Part shown: positions 1 to 12,200 of the stretch, piece by piece
Position numbering within the stretch: the first letter of the stretch is position 1
Layout of the letters: the number at the start of each line of letters is the position of its first letter
NCBI GenBank assembly: GCA_000310025.1
Contig: FN648751.1
Span: forward strand, 1-25,823
Direction: 5' to 3'
Length of the DNA stretch: 25,823 bases
Source: Ectocarpus siliculosus
Lineage: Eukaryota > Sar > Phaeophyceae > Ectocarpales > Ectocarpaceae
Program-made: the position numbers and the translations under genes
Notes under the pieces: generated by a model
Seen by the model: the letters and a program-made list of their open reading frames with translations, nothing else
Told to the model about the DNA's origin: nothing
The model's database searches: none

Positions 1-159
1 TGACACGGCAGTTTTCAGACCAAATCCGAAACAGGCACAGCTATCGGAAGCCTAACTTCCAGTTCTTGCATCATCGACATATGCCGTTGAACGTCCTCTT
101 GTCTGGCAACACGGCGCCAACAATACTATGAACGGACGCTTGTACCATTTGTGAAACAG

Positions 160-216
160 ACCCGGCCCCTACGCCGGAACCTACGCCGGCCCCTACGCCG
201 CCCCCTACAGATGAAG
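160..216 (+). CDS. Exon: Pro/Thr-rich linker, copy 1
   Basis: This 57-nt exon lies between an acceptor ending gaaacag and a perfect donor gtaagc. It reads as repeated P-T-P/A-P-T-P ending in T-D-E, a typical extracellular linker. It starts and ends in phase 1, so it can be inserted or removed without shifting the frame. Its last base G joins TT at 1649 to make a Val codon. A diverged second copy lies exactly 2100 bp downstream at 2260-2316. It is the first exon visible; the gene continues to the left. Confidence 0.6.
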
Positions 217-3200
217 GTAAGCGGTGCTCCGTTGCCGCTTTGTGCCAAAACCTACGGTATGTCTTGAGCATCAGATACCTTGCCGACCTGAACACCGTCC
301 ACTGCACACGACTTGATAATCGTGGCTCCTCGAAACTGCAGGTTCGTGGTGCTGCAGCTTCGATATCCTGATGATGATCAGTAGGCCGACACGGTCTATG
401 AGCACCCCGTCATAGCTCATGTAGCCGGGACCCCTGCCGCACCTATTGGAAATGATTCTGACGTGCTATAGGTCAGCGGATGTTGTGTTCCATCGGCAAG
501 ACGGACATCGACTCTTTGACTGATCCACAAATGCCCACACGTTTCGCTCTGCCACGTCTTGCATTATCTGTGAGGGTGCTTGACTGATTGTCGATATCTG
601 AACAAGCGCTATGCGAAGCCGAAAAAAAAGCTTCAAGCTGACTCAACTCGCAGACAACGACGCCAGATCCCAGCGAGTGCGGGGTTGACCATTTATGAGG
701 GCCGGTCTTAACGAAGGAATCGGTTCCCGATTTCACTTCCCGATTTGATTATAAGACCACAAGATCCAAAGAACTCTCTTGTTGATTGGCTAAAAGTTCT
801 GGAACCCGTGGAATCTTTAGGACTTATAATCGGTTCCCTTCTCTCCAAATCGGGAATCAAAATAAAGGTAAAATGATTTAATCGGATCCCGATTTGGGTG
901 AAACGAAACCAACTTCGAACATTAGCGGTCCAGTCGACGGCAAGTGACGCACTGACGCAAAGAAAGTAGTGCCGTGGCAAGGCGCCACACCAAGCCGCGA
1001 CACCAATCCAGCACGGAGTGCGCACAGGCACACCCACGGTGGGGCACCTTGTTGCGCAAGAGCAGTAGAGGAAGAATGTCCTATTCGCAAGGCGGGGGAC
1101 GTGACCAGGAGCATCACCAGCATCTGGTCCCGAAAAAAACGTGTGTGGGATGTATGTGTTGGTCTGTGGGGCAATCTCCCGTGGGTTGACGAACTTCAAA
1201 TGCACAGACGAATTGGCGGCTTTCCGTCGGACGAGGGTCGATTCAAAGTGTCACATGCATAGACATCGTGTCAGTACCACACAGAGACCATGTACGCGTT
1301 TGGTGTGTGCTTCTCGGGAGCGATAGCTCCCCATGTGGTGTGGCCACGTCATAGCAGTACGTCACAACAGCAATCTGGCAGTTGGCAAGCGGCGGACCTC
1401 TCGGGTTGTTCGTGGTGGACTGCAGAAATTCGTTTCCATTTGGCAGATCTCCCGTTAAGACACACAGGCCATTTCTGTCCGGATTTGGGTAGATCCGGCT
1501 CTTGTATTCTTATAATCAAATTCGAAATCGAGAACCGATTCTTCGTTAAGACCGGCCCTGACGTCTGCGCGGCGTCTTCTCACTTGAACTTAACTCTGCG
1601 AAATGGCACGCCTGTGATATGAATCGCGTCTTTATCCGAAACGAACAGTTCCGATGTGCGACGGCGGAATTGTCGGCATCCAGCAGAGCGATGTATGCTG
1701 CTCCTTAAGCTGCGGGTCTTGCGGAGGTACCGGGTGCACTTCCCGAGACGGTGGATCCGAAGCCTGCTGTGGTGGAGGAGTCAGGGCCTCCGGCCGCGAT
1801 TGCTCTGTTACGGGGGAAGCACCCTGCGTTTTGACTGGTGAGTCTCGAGTATCGAACGGCGCTTTGTTCGAACACCGAAGTGACGAACTTATACTCTTGG
1901 AAATTATGTCGTTAGAGTTGACTCCTCCGACTTTGGACCCTCAGTCACTGCAGAAATATAACATTAGCTCCCCAATGCTCTCACTCGATATTGGAGAGGT
2001 AGTTCGAACGGTGGGAATCTTGATGCTTGTGCTGAGCATTCAAAACCTAACATTAAGTTGAAACGGCCAGCTCCAATTCTCTCCGTTCAGGCACTTGTTG
2101 ATACGGCAGTGTTCAGACCACATCGGAAACAGGCAGCGCTATCGGAAGACTAACGTTCCGGTTCTATGCATCATCGACATATGCCGTTGAACGTCCTCTT
2201 GTCTGGCAACACCGCGCCAAAAATACGATGAACGGATGCTTGCACTATTTGTCAAACAGGCCCGGCCTTCACGCCGGAACCAACGCCGACCCCTACGCTG
2301 CCCCCTACAGATGAAGGTAAGCGGTGCTCCGTTGCCGCCTCGTGCCAAAACCTTTAGTAAGTCTTGAGCATCAGATATACTTCACACCTGAACACCGTCC
2401 ACTGTACACGACTTGATATTCGTGGCTCCTCGACCCTGTACGTGCTTGGTGCTGCAGCTTCGATATCCTGATCATGATCAGAACAGCAAGACTGACCATG
2501 GGTTTGAGCACCCCGTTATAGCGAGGGGTTTTGAGCACCCCGTCATTGCTCATGTAGCAGGGGCGCCTGTTGTGCCTATGTATACGAGGTCAGCGGATGT
2601 TGTGTTCCATCTGCAGGACGGTTATCGACTCTTTGACTGATCGGCGAATTTCCCCCGCGTTTCGCGCTGTCTCGTCTTGATTTTCGGTGAGTGCGCTTTG
2701 CTTGACCGACACCGTATCTCTGAACTACCTGACGAAAAACTGAAACCGTCAGCTAGAATTAAGGCTCCTCAGTTTAGCCGGATTCCCGAGTGGTACGAGC
2801 GGTCCCGAGGGTCGTTTGCCCTTCTCCTGGGACCCTGTATGTCCCGTGACCAGAAATGAAGCTAGAAACAAGCGTTTGACAAGCGTTTTGAAAAACCTCA
2901 AAGCAAAATGTGTGCACGTTTTCTGAGTCGTAGTCAGTATGACGGCGATGAAGTGTTCCACGTTCTGGCCTCCCCCCAAACTCATGGAACACTTGTTTTC
3001 TTTCCCTCCGTCTGTCTTTCGTCCGATATTTCTTCCTCCTTTGTTGGCATCGGCTCTTTGTTCCGTCATGTGTTTCACAAGGGGCGACGCCTGTGCCGTC
3101 GTCAGCGTCAACTCCCACACCAATGATTGCCCCGGTCTCAGGTACGTGTCCCTGAGTCGCCACCGTGGATCACCAAACGTTCTGTACGTGCAGGTATTCA

Positions 3201-6200
3201 GTTTCCTTCCGACCGTTCCACATATACGACCGACAATCTCGGTGTAACGGTAGCCAATGGCGATAGTTTGTCAGCGCGTGACACACTTGCTTGCCCGGCA
3301 TGGATACAGTCGAGGGACCCTTTTAGTGCCGGTACGTGCACAGAGCGTTCACCGGCACTAAATCGGGCACCCGGCACTATTGCGAATAGTGCCAAAACGG
3401 CACTATTGAGGGCTGGCCAATCCCTCATTAGTGCCGGTACCGGCACTAATGAGGTTGTGTTCGATTTATGGTGTAGCGCCCACGCTTACGGGGCCAGCAA
3501 AGAACGAAATGGATCGACACTATTATTACTGTACTGTTGAGTGAAGTTCCAGCATGGGCGTGGGCAGAGTTGAGTTTTCTTTTTGTTGTCTTGGGGCGCT
3601 CTTTGGTTCTTCATTTTCTTCTGCACCTCACTTATTTGCGTATTTGTGTACTGTCGTCGGGACAAATTCTCTCCTGTTTGCCTGGCGCACCCGCTTCGAT
3701 GTTGCAAGAAAAAAAAACGACAAGCACGACAGGCAGCGCACCGCAAAAAATCAAACAACCGTTACCACAGCTGTAACCCCTGCCCTCACTACTGTACGTC
3801 GGGACAAATTCTCTCCTTTTTGCCTAGCGCACCCGCTTCCATGTTGCAAGAAAAAAAAAAAATGACATGCACGACGGGCAGCGCACCGCAAAAATCAAAC
3901 AACCGTTTTTTTAGTGCCACAGCTGTTCCCCGCCCTTACTCCGTAGCAACAAACTCCCTCATGTCTGCCTGGCGCACCCGCCTCTTGGAATGCGCTGCAA
4001 TCATCGCCATCTTCGCTTTCGCTAGGTATAGCGCCGCGTCTCCATTGCCGCTCTCCTCTGCTGCCGCTTCCAGGACGCCGAAGTGAGACGACAGTTCACC
4101 ATAAGCCGGTGGGACACGGCGCGCGAGCCCCGTGTTGTCATCGCCGCTGTCCTCCTCCTCGTCCTCCTCCTCGCGGCCGGTAGACACTCGAGTCCCAGCC
4201 AGCTGTGCCGTCATGTCTTCCACCGTATCCTCTCTGAGAGCCTCAACCACTTCATCGTCGTCCTCGATGGTAGCCCACCCTTGAACCCTCGCCTTCACTT
4301 CCTTAGAAGCTGCTGGATCAGCCAGCAGGGTTGCCCTGGCGGCACGGCCGAAGCTTCGAAGGACGTCGCGCGTGACGGGCATCTTGGTCTTCCGGGCTTT
4401 CTCTAGTAGGTCAAGAGCTATGGCGTACACCTATTGAGCGTCAAACGAGGAGTAAACAATAAAGAGGGTACAAAAGATAGCACGATTAGTTTCGAACATT
4501 AAGCCTCGTTGCACAGTGCATCGTAGTGGGAAGGAAACATTTCCGGGCATTTGAAAAACCACAGAAGCTCGCCGCTGCATCCGCATGTGTTTTTATGTAT
4601 TGTAACTCGTTTGAAAGAATAGGTGTGCGTGCGATGTAATGTACCAGTACAGTACAATACAATTACACATTTATTTTTGGTTCGCAGTTTATATGCTGGC
4701 GCAGCAGCGCACGAACGATAAAACAACGAAGAAAGTTGAAAAAAAAGGTAACACAAAAAAAGATACAAACGAACGACGAGAGGGAACAAGCTCAACAAGT
4801 ACTGTAACAGTCGAGAAATAGAAGAAAAATGGGGAAAGGGAACAGAGAACAGGGAACAACTTGACAAGAGAAGAAGAAAAAAGAGCAAGAACATCAGATA
4901 GACGAACAAGGCTACAGAAAAAGGTCCTTGCAAAAAAGAAAACTCTTTGCAAACAAGGCCCGGCAAAAAAAAAAGGCAAACAAGGCGCGGGAACTACGCG
5001 TATTTTTTTGAAAAAACAACAGCAGAGTGGCGCACCTCCGGATTATTGCCTGTGCGCACGTTTTTCTTGCTTCCTCCGCGTCCTGCAGCAGCCTCGGTCT
5101 CGTACTTCTTCCTGTTCTTCTTCACATCCCGGACCAACCGTTCCGAGCACTTGAAGCGATCTGCTATCTGCTCATGAGTCACCTTCTGATCCATCAGCTT
5201 CAGCATCTCACACTTGGCGCTGAAATCTGGCCGCGCACGAGGCTGAGACTTGTTACTCCCCCCATTCGTGGCCTTCGGGCGTTTAGATTGTGCCTTCCCA
5301 GTGCTGTCTGCTGCTGACACTTTGCGCTTGCCGGCTTTGGCGACGCACGCGCTGCAGATGCGGTGATTCTCGTTGCCTACGTCAACCACACTGCCGCAAA
5401 TGCCGTGCAGTCGCCCGCCACATCCTCCCTGGCAGCCGTGACCATGAGGGTCTTGCGGCGTGGTGTCCTGTAGTTGGCACAGTTCACCTTCCGCACAGGG
5501 CATGGTACGCCCCTGTGTAGAGCTGTTCGGGTCTGCAGCAGCACGTGTACCCTATTTCTGTGTGTGGAGTCTATGTTTTCTGCCCTGGGTTGTGCGTGTG
5601 TGTGTTTCGCGCGTGCGGAGTACCGGCACTATTGGGGGTGACAGCAGTGCCGAACCGGCACTATATCGGGCATGCTTTCATTAGTGCCGGTCTGGCACTA
5701 TTGAGAGCTCCGCCTGTGTGCAGTGATTTTACCGGCACTATACCGGGCATCTGGCACTATTCAACCGGCACTAAAAGGGTCCCTCGACTGTAGCTGGATC
5801 ACATCTGAATTCCTCATATCTACCAACGGTGTGGACGGTTGATTTCCCTGTTTGAGAAATCGCCATCATCACTTCTTGCAGTCGGTGTATCATTTCTTGA
5901 TGACTCCAAACCAATCTCAAAACGTCCTCGTTGCCGTCGCCATTTCCTGTCCAAACTTCCCACGCGGGGGGTCCTACGCGTGCTCGCTATACTTCCGCGG
6001 CATGTACGGTGAGTTTGCTTGACCGAGCAACATGTTCAGTTGGTAATCTAGCTGGCACCTCATCGTAGTACCGCCCGTTGGTAATTTGAGTTACATTAAA
6101 GGGAAACCTTCCCAACTTGAGCTTTTGGAAGCAAAATTGTCTTGTGCCAACTGCACGGGTGGCTGTGGTAGGCTCTTGCCTTTGACCATTCTGCCCCAAC

Positions 6201-9200
6201 TTCGCCGCGCATGTGCCCTACGCGATCTTCCGCCGATTTTTGCATTTCAGGTAATACCACTTCGGCCCCCACCACCTCGGCCCCTACCACGTCAGTAGTT
6301 CCTACCAACTCCTCACTGGAGTTTGTAAGTACTGTGCGAATGGAAGTTGGAGATGACATTACTATTTTGGGGTGTTCAGATTCATGGATCTATGTGGAGT
6401 CGCCAACTTCACCTACCATTCAACCAGATGAGCTTTTGCTCATTATGAATGGTCAAGAAGGCGTGTCATATGCAGACACCCTGGTTGATTCGTGTGAATG
6501 TTTTCCCCTAATGAGGAAGATTGTTGGGATCGAAGCTTCTCAAGAGCACAGTGGGATTAGTTGTGCTGGGTCGAGTTGTTGGATCCTGACCTCAGAATTG
6601 CTGACCCCGCTTGACACCGTCTCTGGTACGGATGTTGATGACCTCGGTTTAACCGAGCTCCAAGACGTTCCCTGGGAGTCTCTCGCAGGGAGCATATGTG
6701 TTCCGAGTGAGATCAATGGTCGTAAACTGTTGGGGGAATGTAGGGATGCATGGGAAGGTCCACCTTGTCCCTACAATGATTGTCCGGATGGCAAATGTTA
6801 TGAATGTTCGTCAAACCCGAGCGGTTGTGATAATGGATGTGGTCCGGCGGATTGGCCGAGTGCAGCTACTAGAATTATCGCAGAACTCACACCGTTCGGC
6901 AACGGGTGTTGCAACCATGACTACTGCTGGTCTGCCAGACCTGACGACAAGAGTGGCTGTGATTTGGAATTTTGGGGGGATAACCTCGCCGGATGTTGGA
7001 CTACTTTTGGGTTTCTTGCGATTATTAACCCTAAACCCTTAGCCGCATGTAACATTGTCGGCACAGCGTTTTATCTTGCTGTTGCTCTGGGTGGGAATGA
7101 CGCCCATGAAGAGGCCGTCCAGAAACAGCGAGATTGGGAAGAAACCTGCCAAGCCACACCCGCACCCTCTCCCACGCCCGAACCGGTAAGCCTCCCTATT
7201 GGCCGGTTATCGTTGCTGGAAATTCGAGACGGATCTCCCTTCCTGCGATCGTACGCGTATTTCTCGTATTCGTTTGCTCCGAGCCGTCGTTTCAAACTAC
7301 AGGAGGTATTCCGCGCTAGGGCTCTGCCGGGTCATTCGGGGACAACAATCGCGCCGGCACAGTCTAACACGTGCCTAACATACGATACACACGCTTTGGA
7401 GGGCAGAGCGTACCCCGGCTGCCTCCAGCCAGGCTGGAAACGTGGATCGGTCCGGGCCACACATGACATTGAACGAATGAAGTACCATCGACAATTGATT
7501 AGGCCATACGAACTGCTGTACCAGTGCTGAGTTTGGTGTTTCGGCGGATAGGCCGGAAACAGCACGATGTCGATGCCTAGGCCGAGGGAGCCGTAATGCT
7601 TTGGTTAATCCACCGTAGTTTTCCCCCACTTGTTGCTGATCTTATCAACAACCACATGGACATAAACTTACCCGCTCTTTCAACCCACCCCCTTCGTATC
7701 ATTCTGCCGGTCGCAATCCATCTTCGACCCCTTCCTTCTTCCCGGTTTCCCGTGCAGAAACGCGGTAAGGAGAGATGGAAGAAGCCTCCAGCGTAATATA
7801 TTTTGTCTGATACGCGCTTTCGGCGTATACTGAGAGAGTTTAAGGCGTACCCCACTTGTGGCCGTGGCCTCGCCGCCCAAGCCCATGCTTGACCTTCTAC
7901 CGATGACCTGTTCCACCTTGTCTGGCCTGCAATGTCAGGTGGATCCGCAGACGGAGATCCTCACTTGCGGGTCTACGACGGCACCGGGTACGACTGCCAC
8001 GGGCAGGGCGAGTTTGTGTTGACCAAGGCTGCCGCCACGGAGAGCGAAGTCCAGGCCCGTTTCCAGCAGTGGAGCCAAAACCCGGACCCAGCGGTCACCG
8101 TCACCACCGGCATCGCAGCGCGCGAGGGAACCTCTTCTTTGATCCAGGTGACGACGGCTGCCTCCGGCGGTGTCGAGGTCTTGGTGGATGGAGAGCTGTA
8201 CGACGCGAGTGCTTCTTCTGTCATCGGAATTGCGCTCGAGGTCACGTCGTCTCGGGTGGAAATTAGCTTTGAGTCGGGACTAGACGTGTTCGTGTCAACC
8301 AGCATTAACGGAATGCTGAGGGTCAACGCGTATGCGCCCGTCAGCCTCGCCACTACGGGTCTCCTCGGCAACAACAACGGAGAGCTGGGCGACGACTTTA
8401 CGGTGAGCGTGAGAAAAGACCTGGCGAATCAAATCATGCAACGATTTTTTCAGTCATGCACTGCGGTTATGCCTCACCAAGACCTCGGTTGGTGCTGCAT
8501 TGTGCGTTGTACCTCTGCCAGCATCTACATGAATTAAAGGCCGCCGCTGTTTGCTTCAACTTGAAGTGTTACCGAAGTACTTCCGCGACTCTTGTTCCTC
8601 CCTCCCGTCAATTTGTTCGCCGATAACCGGTGTTGTCCGTGCGTCGAACTTGTGCCCGTCTGCACTTACTGTACCCCTCTCTCCCTACTCCACACACCTC
8701 ATCGAGTAGAACAGGAGATATTTTGACGCTTGAGGTCCCTCCCCTTGCTGAACGCGGCAGACCGTGGACGGAGAGACTGTCGGCTTCGCGACTGCCTCAC
8801 CGACAGTGGAAGAAGGCACGAACTACTGCACCACGAACTGGTGCACCACGGCAGACGCGTCTCTCTTCACCTACGCGGAGGGGGAGGACCACGGCACGTT
8901 CGACTTGTGCGACGCGGTCTACGCGGCGCCCGTGTTGCCCGATACCATCCCGGCGTCAATCACAGAGGTACGTTCGGGAGAACACATCGGGTTTCGGCGA
9001 AATACCAAAAACTCGAACACATGTCCTCGGGGTCCCTGGGGCGCACTGTAGCTGGCCGCGTTTGTTTTGAGTGCGATTCGACACGGTTACATAGACTACA
9101 ACGTCGACATGTGCCCTCCATGAAGGAGCAGAGCTGTTTTCGTGATCGATCGCACAGTAGTAAATAGAGCGTCAGGGGCTCCCATACTTCTCGTCATCAT

Positions 9201-12200
9201 GCCTACCCGAACTTGGTTCTCCCCAGCGATGCCATGTCGACCGGTTCACTCCTCCCGCCACTTTACGTAAAAACTTATCTCAGCTATGCGGCGACAACGC
9301 CGACTGCATCATAGACGCCCTTCTTGCTGGCGAGGAGGTGGGTCAGGCGACGCTCGAAGGACAAGCGGAGGATCGAGCCTACCAGGAAGAAGTTGCGGGC
9401 AAGTGTACTGATGGCGGTGGTGGTCGTGGACTCCGTCGTTTCCCTTTCCAATGCGCCTGCTCCTGCCAAATCAACCCAGTTTGCAGCATGGATGAAGCGG
9501 TCTGCGTAGTGAAAATATGAATCAAACGCTCTCTTACCCTTGACCACATGTGGTACACGACTTGCGTGGATCCTGCATCATTGTAGCTGGTGGTGGCGAG
9601 GGTGGGTTGTTGAGTCTAAATAGGTCCCCTGAAGAGACCTTTTTTCACAGGTTGGACGCAGGCTAGATGTACCGGCGACTGATTTAGTCACATAGAAAAC
9701 TGAATAGCGAAAGAACCTGGGATAACGGGTAAATGGATAATTGCAGGTCAAAGAGAAGAACTGCGCCGCCGGTTGGTTTGGGAGAAACCTTGATCTTCTC
9801 CAGCGACGCGCTTGTTATGGTGACTGTTTTTCGGAATCCCTCGCGCTGAACGGGGCCTGTCATCACTACCGCGTAGCTGTGTGGTGGAAACCTGACAAAT
9901 TACACGCCTTTTAGGCGGGTAAAAGCCGTCGATGCTGGCAGCAACCGGGTCAAAACGCAGCCCTTGTGGCATCAACACCCGCAGTCACCGCCAACTCTGC
10001 CAGGCACATTATGCAACCTCGATCTCGAATTAAATTAAGCCCCACGCGTTGTTTGCACCAAACGTACCTGAACCCACGAAACAGGTTTGTGCGCGAGCAA
10101 TTCTTTTCAGCAGCACCGGTGCGCCGCCCTGCACGACTTGCCCCGACGGAGAGGTTTCCGGCACCGGCGCGACCGCGTGCATCCGTCAAGGTGCAGTCAA
10201 TTTTGACCTACTGAGCCTGTAGCCCCGAACGTTTGTGCCCGAGCGCAGTCTAAAGCCGCTGGCTGCGTTCAAATGCCGCGCACACAACATGGCATGAAGG
10301 AATTTCCTGAGAACAACCATGTACGTTATTGGGAAAATTGTCAGCGGTCAGGCGTTGGAAGTATATACGCCGATGTTGAGGCGCACCTGCCGCCAAACCT
10401 AACGGTGTTCGAAATGACATGGAGCTGGCAACGGACTGCTGACTAAGGTATAGAACTCACAAAGAATGGGGCTGCTGAAGTGTTCAGGAGGTTGTCTCTT
10501 CTCCTCCATTAACAACCTCCTGGAGAGGCAAATTGCGACCCAAAGCTGGCTACAAGACATTGTTCAACACCTTATGACATGCACCACATTACGTTCGTGC
10601 GTCAACGAGGGACGCAGCATACAAGAACCTACGCTTTCCTTCGTATGTATTGCAAGTTCTCGTTACCATCGTGTGGCTCTTGCTGACGCCGTGAAACCCT
10701 TGTTGCTCTCGCGTTGCTTTTCCTTTCCAGAGCTCGTGGGTCTGAGTCTCCCCGAGAACATCGCCGCTGCCATGGCAGCTGACGTAAGTTTGCTTACACG
10801 CAGCTCTATCTAGCTAGCAATAGCGGTGCGAAAAATGTTCACCTCTCGCGATCCTATGTTAATGGTGGCACGCTTCATGGCTCGCGTGTCCGTACCATGT
10901 TGTTTATCACTGAACGAGGCCTTTGAGACGTCGTTGGCCAAGACGCCGTTGGTATCGAAATCTGTTTGTTCCCGCGAGGACATGGATCGTGGTCTCTTGG
11001 TCGCATCTCTCCGCCTTGGGAGCACCGCACCAGAAGCTGCCAAGCCGTCAGGTAGATACGGCCATGCACAGCCGAGCTCTACGACATGTAGCGTGCCGTG
11101 GACACAACATCGGGCCCATCCGGCCGGTGGCCCGTTGCAGCTTCTTGTCCAGGCAGACCACCGTCACCAAGTTCGTTGGCACAGAAGTAACGTTCGAATT
11201 TGAACGAGAAGTTGTGAAGGTCGCATAAAAACCCCTCCTGCGTACCGTGAACTTCTCCATGCACAGGCCATGGGCGGCTTTGCCGGCCCGGGATCCCTCA
11301 CCACGACACCGGCGGGAACGATCCAGCTCACCGAGGAGGACGGCGGCTCCGTGTCGCTGTCCGGCACTTTCGTTCGCGACGACGGCGCGGCGCTGCCGAG
11401 CTCGACTTCCGTCTTCATCTACACCGAGAACACGGCACAGCCGGACGACTTCGTCCGCGGCCAGGAGGCACTGGATCCCTCGACGGGGGCGTTCTCGACG
11501 GTGGTGACCGACATCCCAGCGGGCAGCAGCAGGTTGCTCCTCAGCTTCGTCGTCGTGGATCCCGCGGAGGCACTTGATACCGCGGGAGCCGACACGGCGT
11601 TTGCGCTCGACGTCTCCAACTCTGCCTGTGTACCGTCGCTGACGATCACCCTGGAGTGGACCGGCGAGACATCTGACGTAGATCTCTATGTCGTCGAGCC
11701 CGGCGGAGAGGTCGTCTACTTCAGCAACCGGGGTGGGGTAAGCGAAGTGCCGAAGGAAAGAGTCGTTTCAGGCCCGTCTGACCGGCCGTTGTGGCCTGTT
11801 GCCGTTGGATGTCAACTTGGGGAAGTCGAACATGCGTTAGCGCGCAAGGGTCGGCCGCACAGCAGTGTTCAGTGGCATCAAGCGTAGCCGTGAGCACTCC
11901 CTTACAGTACCCATGATGGAAGCTGTCGTCACTTATTGCTTATCCCCGCCTCTCCTCACGAACCTGCTGCTGATTCCGTAGGACGTCGGGTTCCTCGACA
12001 ACGACGATACTTACGGGTTCGGGCCCGAGAACTACATCATCGACAGCGCACTCGATCCCGCCGCCAGCCAGGTGCTTGGCGAGTACGAGACGTACGTCAA
12101 ACTCTACTCAGGCGACGCGGCCACGGAAACTTGGCGCCTGACTGCCCGCGTTTCCGGAGAAGTGGTGTGGATCGAGGAGGGTGATTTCATCTCCTCCACC

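Larger units (their letters stand above)
1..2730. repeat. Tandem segmental duplication of a linker-exon unit (about 1-620 and 2100-2730)
   Basis: The first 390 bases match 2101-2490 at a constant 2100-bp offset, for example catcgacatatgccgttgaa at about 71 and 2171. With small indels the match continues to about 620 and 2730. The copies differ by scattered substitutions, so the duplication is not recent. The spacing is now inflated by the 860-bp Harbinger-like element; without it the unit would be about 1.24 kb. The left copy may begin outside the window. Confidence 0.85.
3307..5790. mobile_element. Pogo/Tigger-like (Tc1/mariner superfamily) DNA transposon lacking a DDE domain
   Basis: A 2484-bp element with perfect 27-bp terminal inverted repeats starting CAGTCGAGGGACCCTTTTAG, flanked by TA at 3305-3306 and 5791-5792. 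CAG ends and TA target sites are characteristic of pogo/Tigger elements. Both ends carry arrays of a CCGGCACTA/TAGTGCCGG box. A minus-strand two-exon gene codes for an N-terminal DNA-binding protein of the pogo transposase type, but no catalytic DDE region is present. The element is therefore probably non-autonomous by internal loss. It sits antisense in the 3142-6250 intron of the mosaic gene. Confidence 0.88.

Noticed and set aside
400-480. Extra Pro-rich exon in the duplicated segment (also near 2545)
   Set aside because: Copy 1 lacks an AG acceptor and the frame in copy 2 degenerates; phase does not fit neighbours.
969-1262. 97-codon ORF present in both Harbinger-like copies
   Set aside because: The copies are nearly identical, so conservation carries no information; the opposite strand is equally open and no domain is seen.
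4499-4966. Hydrophobic minus-strand ORF inside the pogo element
   Set aside because: It lies in the A/T-rich proposed intron; the Leu/Phe/Ser run comes from T-rich DNA and has no domain.
3306-5792. Fold-back or CRISPR-like array from the GGCACTA boxes
   Set aside because: The boxes are confined to the element's ends, vary in spacing and orientation and have no regular spacers; they are subterminal transposon repeats.
6326-6331. Perfect donor gtaagt inside the PLA2 exon
   Set aside because: The frame continues as convincing coding sequence through this point, so it is not the normal exon end.
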